Below, one piece after another: positions 58,591 to 64,000 of a stretch of DNA of 64,000 nt; within the stretch, counting starts at the first letter, position 1, and the number at the start of each line of letters is the position of its first letter. The DNA comes from Paracoccus sp. S-4012. Its GTDB lineage: Bacteria > Pseudomonadota > Alphaproteobacteria > Rhodobacterales > Rhodobacteraceae. Under the pieces are notes generated by a model that had not been told where the DNA came from, did no database searches, and saw only the letters and a list, made by a program, of their open reading frames with translations. The stretch is taken from contig NZ_WKKA01000004.1 in assembly GCF_009674885.1 (NCBI RefSeq), positions 1-64,000 of the forward strand, read 5' to 3'. Both the position numbers and the translations under genes were made by a program.

Positions 58591-59136
58591 ATGACCCGCC
58601 TGCCCCCGCGGCGCCGCGGCCTCGGCCGCGCGCTCGATCTGCTCTATGACGGCGCGGCGGTCCTCTCGGCGCTCTGCATGGTCGCGATGTTCGTCATCAT
58701 CCTCGCGCAGATGATCGCCCGCTGGTCGAGCGTGATGATGCCGGGCGCCACGGAATACGCGGGCTACCTGATGGCCGCGGGCTCGTTCCTCGCCTTCGCG
58801 CATACGCTGAACCGCGGCGCGCATATCCGGGTGGGGCTGCTTCTCGTCGCCCTCGGGCGGCATCGCCGCTGGGCGGAGCTGCTGTGCCTCGTGATCGGCG
58901 CCACCGCATCCGCATATGTGGCGTGGTTCGCGGGCCGCCTCGTCTACTGGAGCGGGCGGCTGGGGGATGTCAGCCAGGGTCAGGACGCCACGCCGCTGTG
59001 GATCGTGCAGGCGCCGATCGCGATCGGCGCGGCGATCCTCGCCATCGCCTTCATCGACAACCTCGTGACCTTCCTGCGCAGCGGCCACGACAACATCCTG
59101 AGCGAAGACCTTGCCGAGCAATCCCATGCCGAGTGA
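58591..59136 (+). CDS. dctQ: TRAP transporter small permease subunit
   Basis: GAGGACCCACCCGC precedes ATG 58591. The 181-residue protein has four membrane helices (LSALCMVAMFVIILAQMIAR, GYLMAAGSFLAFAHTLNRGA, AELLCLVIGATASAYVAWFA, PIAIGAAILAIAFIDNLVTF) with the conserved HIRVG after the second, typical of DctQ. It joins the large subunit to form the transport channel. It ends 6 bases before dctM. Confidence 0.9.
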   Translation: MTRLPPRRRGLGRALDLLYDGAAVLSALCMVAMFVIILAQMIARWSSVMMPGATEYAGYLMAAGSFLAFAHTLNRGAHIRVGLLLVALGRHRRWAELLCLVIGATASAYVAWFAGRLVYWSGRLGDVSQGQDATPLWIVQAPIAIGAAILAIAFIDNLVTFLRSGHDNILSEDLAEQSHAE

Positions 59137-59142
59137 TCCGCG

Positions 59143-60456
59143 ATGACCGCCGGGTTCCTGCCGATCATGATCTTCCTGCTGGTCCTCTTCGGCCTTCTGG
59201 GCCTCGGCGTCTGGGTCGGCCTCGCGCTTCTCGGCGTGGCCTGGGTCGGGATGGAACTGTTCACCTCGCGGCCGGTGGGCGATGCGATGATGACGGTGCT
59301 GTGGCGGTCGTCCTCGTCCTGGACGCTGACGGCGCTGCCGCTGTTCATCTGGATGGGCGAGATCCTCTACCGCACGCGGCTGTCGGAGGACATGTTCCGC
59401 GGCCTCGCGCCCTGGATGACGCGCCTGCCGGGGGGGCTGCTGCACGTCAACGTGGTCGGCTGCACGGTCTTCGCCGCCGTCTCCGGCTCCTCGGCCGCGA
59501 CGCTGACGACCGTCGGCAAGATGTCCATCCCCGAACTGCGCCGCCGCCACTACCCCGAGCGGCACCTGATCGGCACCCTCGCGGGGGCGGCGACCCTCGG
59601 GCTGATGATCCCGCCCTCGCTGACGCTGATCGTCTATGGCGTCACGATCAACGAGTCGATCACCAAGCTCTTTATCGCGGGGATCCTGCCGGGGCTGGTC
59701 CTCGCCGCGATGTTCATGGTCTATATCGCCATCGTCTCGCGGCTGGACCCCAACTACCGCCCCGACCCCGAGCCGCCGATGAGCTTCCGCGCGAAGCTGC
59801 GGAACTCGCGCTTCCTGCTGCCGCTCATGCTGCTGATCGCGCTCGTCATCGGCTCGATGTATCTCGGCTTCGCCACCGCGACCGAGGCCGCCGCCCTCGG
59901 CGTCGCCGGCTCGCTGCTGCTGGCTGCGGCGCAGGGATCGCTGACCCTCGCCTCGCTGACCGCGAGCCTCATGGGGGCGGTGCGGACCTCGGCCATGATC
60001 GCCTTCATCCTCGCGGGCGCGGCGTTCCTGTCGCTGGCAATGGGCTTCACCGGCCTGCCGCGGCATCTGGCCGAGTGGATCGCCTCGCTCGACCTCTCGC
60101 GGTTCCAGCTGCTGATGGCGCTGCTGGTGTTCTACATCATCATCGGCTGCTTCCTCGACGGAATCTCGGCCGTGGTGCTGACCATCGCCGTGGTCGAGCC
60201 GATGATCCGGCAGGCCGGCATCGACATCATCTGGTTCGGCATCTTCATCGTCGTGGTGGTCGAGATGGCGCAGATCACGCCGCCGATCGGGTTCAACCTG
60301 TTCGTGCTCCAGGGCATGACGCGGCTCGAGATCTCCACGATCGCCCGCTACGCTTTCCCGATGTTTCTCATCATGGTGCTGATGGTGTTCATCCTGATCG
60401 CCTTCCCCGGCCTCGCCACCTGGCTGCCGGAGCAGATGCGCCAGCCGTTGAGGTGA
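59143..60456 (+). CDS. dctM: TRAP transporter large permease subunit
   Basis: The 437-residue protein has about 12 membrane helices and DctM hallmarks: LPLFIWMGEILYRT, AAVSGSSAATLTTVGKMSIP, AGAATLGLMIPPSLTLIVYG and MAQITPPIGFNLFVLQGM. These sequences form the elevator-type sodium-driven transport domain. It follows dctQ by 6 bases and is followed closely by a membrane protein gene, so all are likely one transcript. Confidence 0.94.
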   Translation: MTAGFLPIMIFLLVLFGLLGLGVWVGLALLGVAWVGMELFTSRPVGDAMMTVLWRSSSSWTLTALPLFIWMGEILYRTRLSEDMFRGLAPWMTRLPGGLLHVNVVGCTVFAAVSGSSAATLTTVGKMSIPELRRRHYPERHLIGTLAGAATLGLMIPPSLTLIVYGVTINESITKLFIAGILPGLVLAAMFMVYIAIVSRLDPNYRPDPEPPMSFRAKLRNSRFLLPLMLLIALVIGSMYLGFATATEAAALGVAGSLLLAAAQGSLTLASLTASLMGAVRTSAMIAFILAGAAFLSLAMGFTGLPRHLAEWIASLDLSRFQLLMALLVFYIIIGCFLDGISAVVLTIAVVEPMIRQAGIDIIWFGIFIVVVVEMAQITPPIGFNLFVLQGMTRLEISTIARYAFPMFLIMVLMVFILIAFPGLATWLPEQMRQPLR

Positions 60457-60461
60457 AGGGG

Positions 60462-61394
60462 ATGGTCGCCGTCCTCGGCGCCGCGGCGCGATATGGACGG
60501 GTGATCCTGGTCCTCGGGCTGCTGGCCGGGATCGCGCTGCCGGGCCTCGCGGCGGTGCTGGCGCGGCACCTGGCCGAGATCGCCGCGCTGCTGATGTTCC
60601 TCGCGGCGCTTCGCATCGGCGCGCGGGCGGCGCTCGGCTCGGTGGCCGAGGTCGGCGAGACGCTGCGGATGGTGGCGGTCCAGCAGGTCGCGCTGCCGGT
60701 CGGGCTGGCGCTGATGTTCCTCGGGCTCGGCTGGGGCGGGCCGCTCGCCACGGCGCTGATCCTGATGGCCTCGGGCGCGCCGATCTCGGGGGCGCCGAAC
60801 CTCACGCTCCTCTGCGGCGGCGACCCGGCGCCGTCCTTGCGCCACTACGTCGCCGCGACCGTGGCTCTGCCGCTGACCATCATGCCGGGCTTCTGGCTCT
60901 GGCCCGCCTTCGGCGAGATGGGCGAGGTGCTGGCGGCGGCCCTGCGGCTCGTGGCGATCCTCGCCGTGGCGGGCGGCACCGCCTTCTGGCTGCGCGCCCG
61001 CTTCCTGCCCGCGCCGCGCCCTGACACCGTGGCCGCGATCGACGGCCTCGCCTCGCTGGCCATGGCCTTCGCCGTCATCGGCCTGATGGCCGCCTTCGTT
61101 CCTGCCCTGATCGAGCGGCCCGGCACGCTGCTCCTGACCCTCGCGGCCGCTTTCGCCGCCAATTACGGCCTGCAGGCGGCGACCTACGCCGCGACCGCCC
61201 CCGCGCCCGCCGCCACCGCCTTCGCCATCGGCGCGGGCAACCGCAACATCATGCTGTTCCTCGCCGTCCTGCCGCCCGCCGTCACCGACGAGCTGCTGGT
61301 CTTCGTCGCCTGCTACCAGATCCCGATGTATCTGACCCCTCTCCTCATGCGCCGCCTCTATGCGCGGCCCGCGCGGGCCTTGGCGCGGCCGTGA
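60462..61394 (+). CDS. Bile-acid/sodium-symporter-like membrane protein
   Basis: I chose ATG 60462 because GAGGTGA lies 5 bases before it; GTG 60453 overlapping the dctM stop is possible. The 310-residue protein has about ten membrane helices and two family-like blocks: MASGAPISGAPNLTLLCGGD and AIGAGNRNIMLFLAVLPPAV. The crossover helices and the GNRN motif resemble BASS-type transporters. Its place between a TRAP system and pca genes suggests export or uptake of an aromatic-pathway compound. Confidence 0.65.
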   Translation: MVAVLGAAARYGRVILVLGLLAGIALPGLAAVLARHLAEIAALLMFLAALRIGARAALGSVAEVGETLRMVAVQQVALPVGLALMFLGLGWGGPLATALILMASGAPISGAPNLTLLCGGDPAPSLRHYVAATVALPLTIMPGFWLWPAFGEMGEVLAAALRLVAILAVAGGTAFWLRARFLPAPRPDTVAAIDGLASLAMAFAVIGLMAAFVPALIERPGTLLLTLAAAFAANYGLQAATYAATAPAPAATAFAIGAGNRNIMLFLAVLPPAVTDELLVFVACYQIPMYLTPLLMRRLYARPARALARP

Positions 61395-61434
61395 GCCCGC
61401 GCTACTGCTGGACCGGGCAGGGGAGGAGTTCACC

Positions 61435-62217
61435 ATGCGCGTCCTGACGCGGCCTTGGGGGGCCTTGCACTACCGCGTGGACGGCCCGGCGACCGGCCCG
61501 GCGCTGCTGCTGGTCAACTCGCTCGGCACCGACCTGCGCCTGTGGGAGCCGGTGCTGCCGCATCTGCCCGATGCCTGGCGCATCATCCGCTACGACAAGC
61601 CCGGCCACGGCCTCTCCGACCGAGGCCGCCCGAAGACCGAGGACGACCTCGCCGCCGACGCGATCGCGCTGATCGAGGCCGAGGCGCCGCAGGGCGCCGT
61701 GGTTGCGGGCGTCTCCATCGGCGGGCTGGTCGCGCAGACCGCGGCCGCCTTGCGCCCCGACCTCGTCCGCGCGGTGGTGCTGTCGAACACCGCCCTGACC
61801 TTCGGCGATCCGGCGACCTGGGAGGAGCGCATCGCCAAGCTCGAGGCGGGCGGCATGGAGGCTCTGGTGGATGGCGTCATGGAACGCTGGTTCGGCCACG
61901 CCTTCCGCGCCACGCCGGAACTGGCGCTGTGGCGCAACATGCTGCGCGCCTGCCAGCCCGAGGGCTATGCCGACTGCTGCCGGGTGCTGTCGCAGGCCGA
62001 CCGGACCCACGCCTCGGCCGGGCTGACCCTGCCGGTCCTCACCGTCGGCGGCTCCGACGACCAGTCCACCACGCCCGCGATCGTCCGCAAGCTCCACCAC
62101 GCCATCCCCGGCGCCCGCTGGGCCGAGGTCGACGGCGCGGGCCACCTGCCCATGGTCGAGCGGCCCGAGGCCTGGGCCGAGGCAGTCATCCCCTTCCTGC
62201 AGACGCATATGGGATGA
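61435..62217 (+). CDS. pcaD: 3-oxoadipate enol-lactonase
   Basis: ATG 61435 has GGGGAGGAGTTCACC upstream. The 260-residue protein is an alpha/beta hydrolase: oxyanion region NSLGTDLRLWEPV, nucleophile elbow GVSIGG (Ser near residue 94), and the late GAGHLPMVERPEA with the catalytic His. It opens the enol-lactone in the protocatechuate branch of the beta-ketoadipate pathway. Its stop overlaps the pcaC start (ATGAG). Confidence 0.93.
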   Translation: MRVLTRPWGALHYRVDGPATGPALLLVNSLGTDLRLWEPVLPHLPDAWRIIRYDKPGHGLSDRGRPKTEDDLAADAIALIEAEAPQGAVVAGVSIGGLVAQTAAALRPDLVRAVVLSNTALTFGDPATWEERIAKLEAGGMEALVDGVMERWFGHAFRATPELALWRNMLRACQPEGYADCCRVLSQADRTHASAGLTLPVLTVGGSDDQSTTPAIVRKLHHAIPGARWAEVDGAGHLPMVERPEAWAEAVIPFLQTHMG

Positions 62218-62597
62218 GCGAGCTCACCGACACCGGCACCGCCACCCGCCGCCGCATCCTCGGCGACGCCCATGTGGACCGCGCGCAGGCGGCTGCCACG
62301 CCCTTCGACGAACCGTTCCAGGCCCTCATCACCGACGCCGCCTGGGGGCACCTCTGGTCGCGCGACACCATCACCCCGCGCGAGCGCTCGATGCTGACCA
62401 TCGCATTGCTGGCGGCCCTGGGGAACGATGAGGAACTGGCCCTGCACCTGCGCGCCACCGCAAACACCGGCGCCTCGCCCGAGGACATCCGCGAGGCGCT
62501 GCTGCATGTGGCGATCTACGCGGGCGTGCCGCGCGCCAACAGCGCCTTCCGCCTCGCCCGCGACATCCTCGGCCTTGCCGGGAAGGAGCCCCAATGA
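62214..62597 (+). CDS. pcaC: 4-carboxymuconolactone decarboxylase
   Basis: The 127-residue protein has the CMD fold: [40 protein letters not shown] and [20 protein letters not shown], with the conserved Glu and His residues. It removes CO2 from 4-carboxymuconolactone to give the substrate of PcaD. It overlaps pcaD and pcaH by 4 bases on each side, showing tight coupling. Confidence 0.94.
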   Translation: MSELTDTGTATRRRILGDAHVDRAQAAATPFDEPFQALITDAAWGHLWSRDTITPRERSMLTIALLAALGNDEELALHLRATANTGASPEDIREALLHVAIYAGVPRANSAFRLARDILGLAGKEPQ

Positions 62598-63316
62598 CCC
62601 CCGCCGAATACCATGCCTGCGACCGGCGCCGTCACCCGCCGGCGCTGACGCCGAACTACAAGACCTCCGTGTCCCGCAGCCCGCGCTTCGCCGCGCTGAG
62701 CCTGCAGAACTCGCTCTCCGAGATCACCGGCCCGGTCTTCGGGCACAATGACATCGACCCGATCGACAACGACCTGATCCGCAACTACGCCAAGGAGGGC
62801 GAGCCCATCGGCGAGCGGATCATCGTCCACGGCCGGGTGCTGGACGAGAACGCGCGGCCGGTGCCGCAGACGCTCGTGGAGATCTGGCAGGCCAATGCGG
62901 GCGGGCGTTACCGGCACCGGAAGGACACCTATCTCGCGCCCATCGACCCGAACTTCGGCGGCTGCGGGCGGACGCTGACGGATGCGGACGGGCACTACTT
63001 CTTCCGCACCGTGAAGCCCGGCGCCTATCCGTGGCGCAACTGGGTCAACGACTGGCGCCCGGCGCATATCCACGTCTCGGTGTTCGGCCGCGCCTTCGCG
63101 CAGCGGCTCATCACGCAGATGTATTTCGAGGGCGATCCCCTGATCCCGCGCTGCCCAATCGTGCAGACGATCCCCGACCCGGCCGCCATCGACCAGCTGA
63201 TCGCGCCCTTGGACATGAACGCCGGCGTGCCGCTCGACTGCCTCGCCTACCGCTTCGACATCGTGCTGCGCGGCCGCCGCTCGACCATGTTCGAGAACCG
63301 GCTGGAGGGGAACTGA
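62594..63316 (+). CDS. pcaH: Protocatechuate 3,4-dioxygenase beta subunit
   Basis: The 240-residue protein has the intradiol dioxygenase fold and the iron ligands of the beta chain: Tyr in [14 protein letters not shown], Tyr in [10 protein letters not shown], and two His in [11 protein letters not shown]. It splits protocatechuate between the two hydroxyl carbons to give 3-carboxymuconate, with PcaG. It overlaps pcaC (ATGA) and pcaG (TGATG). Confidence 0.95.
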   Translation: MTPAEYHACDRRRHPPALTPNYKTSVSRSPRFAALSLQNSLSEITGPVFGHNDIDPIDNDLIRNYAKEGEPIGERIIVHGRVLDENARPVPQTLVEIWQANAGGRYRHRKDTYLAPIDPNFGGCGRTLTDADGHYFFRTVKPGAYPWRNWVNDWRPAHIHVSVFGRAFAQRLITQMYFEGDPLIPRCPIVQTIPDPAAIDQLIAPLDMNAGVPLDCLAYRFDIVLRGRRSTMFENRLEGN

Positions 63317-64000
63317 TGCCGCAGCCCCTCCACTACCTGCGCGAGACCGCCTCGCAGACCGCCGGGCCCTACGTCCACATCGGCCTCGCGCCGGGCGCGG
63401 CGGGTTTCGACATCTACCGCGAGGAACTCGGCTGGGACATCGCCGGGCCGAACGCGGAAGGGCAGCGGATCATCGTCGAGGGCGTGGTGATCGACGGCAC
63501 CGGCGCGCCGGTGAAGGACGTGCTGCTCGAGGCCTGGCAGGCCGACGCCGAGGGCCGCTACGCGCACCCCGATGACCCGCGCCATGCCGAGGTGGCCGAG
63601 GACTTCCGCGGCTGGGGCCGGGTCATCACCGATTTCGAGACCGGCCTCTGGTCCTTCCAGACCGTCAAGCCCGGGCAGGTCCCCGCCCGCCGGCCGCTCG
63701 GTCCCGCCGTGAAGGTCCGCCCGCAAAGCGCCGGGGAACGCACCGACGCCCTCGGCCGCGGCCATCAGGGCCCGCGCCGCCAAGCGCCCCACATCAACCT
63801 CTGGATCGTCGCCCGCGGCATCAACCTCGGCCTCAACACGCGGATGTATTTCGCGGACGAGGCGGAGGCCAACGCCGCCGACGCGGTCCTGAACCTCGTC
63901 GAGCAGGTCCATCGCCGCGAGACCCTGATCGCCCGGCCAGCGGGCGAGCGCGACGGCCTGCCCGTCTGGCGCTTCGACATCCGCCTGCAAGGCGACGGCG
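63316..64000 (+). CDS. pcaG: Protocatechuate 3,4-dioxygenase alpha subunit, running off the window
   Basis: The start overlaps the pcaH stop. About 228 codons are present with no stop before the window end. The alpha-chain features are QTAGPYVHIGLAPGAAGFDI, LEAWQADAEGRYAHPDD and PHINLWIVARGINLGLNTRM. Most of the subunit is visible, since the frame reaches the closing VWRFDIRLQGDG. It completes the dioxygenase of the pcaDCHG operon. Confidence 0.94.
   Translation, partial: MPQPLHYLRETASQTAGPYVHIGLAPGAAGFDIYREELGWDIAGPNAEGQRIIVEGVVIDGTGAPVKDVLLEAWQADAEGRYAHPDDPRHAEVAEDFRGWGRVITDFETGLWSFQTVKPGQVPARRPLGPAVKVRPQSAGERTDALGRGHQGPRRQAPHINLWIVARGINLGLNTRMYFADEAEANAADAVLNLVEQVHRRETLIARPAGERDGLPVWRFDIRLQGDG

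Overview
The window is high-GC alphaproteobacterial chromosome, most likely a member of the Rhodobacteraceae. I infer this from the core genes at the right end (a DctPQM TRAP transporter running into pcaDCHG, a divergent epmA/efp pair, a penicillin-acylase-family protein), from the gene style, and from the types of IS and phage-P4-like integrase. No species can be named from the sequence alone.

The junction between core and accessory DNA is the 3' end of tRNA-Ser(UGA) at 46361-46450 (minus strand). A 14-base piece of that tRNA end, TGGCGGAGGCGGTG, recurs at 302-315 and 7469-7482. These three copies divide the left 46 kb into two tandem integrated elements. Element 1 (about 302-7482) carries a DUF3987 protein, a truncated MOBQ relaxase with a nested MobB-like frame, a broken MmeI-like restriction-modification gene and an integrase. 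Element 2 (about 7469-46374) starts with its own integrase and a P4-like replication block (AlpA, Toprim primase, DUF927, RepA-like ATPase, small genes). The two integrases diverge from the central repeat.

The middle of element 2 is a patchwork. A relatively AT-rich gene at 15983-18865 encodes ankyrin repeats, a complete M15 D,D-peptidase-like zinc site and a long coiled coil, a combination I do not recognise. From 19.5 to 26.5 kb lies a graveyard of mobile DNA: an IS5 fragment, a tyrosine/serine recombinase pair, an intact IS256 with a 9-bp target duplication inside the serine recombinase, an intact IS5 with a 4-bp duplication, and an IS21 remnant. Then comes a decayed plasmid-like segment (DUF3768, ParB, zinc-finger and SRAP pseudogenes), each broken by single-base deletions. 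A three-gene operon with a uracil-DNA-glycosylase-like protein lies between the zinc-finger and SRAP remnants.

The most interesting unit is the minus-strand operon 46152 to 34052. In order of transcription it encodes an SNF2-type helicase with a DUF3883 end, a small membrane protein, a DUF1156 DNA methyltransferase, a DUF499 ATPase with an N-terminal Swt1/HEPN domain carrying an R-x4-H motif, and a cold-shock-domain/DEDDh exonuclease gene cut off by a deletion that joins it to an ABC-transporter fragment. It looks like an anti-phage defence system in which methylation, helicase, ATPase and RNase-like functions are combined; whether it still works without its fifth gene is open.

Right of the tRNA every gene is intact: a class-V aminotransferase, rfbC, a 1594-residue sulfotransferase/multi-glycosyltransferase fusion, epmA, efp, a penicillin acylase homologue, a TRAP transporter, a sodium/bile-acid-symporter-like protein, and pcaD-pcaC-pcaH-pcaG (the last running off the window). 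The contrast between intact core and heavily frameshifted island argues that the island frameshifts are real decay, not sequencing error.
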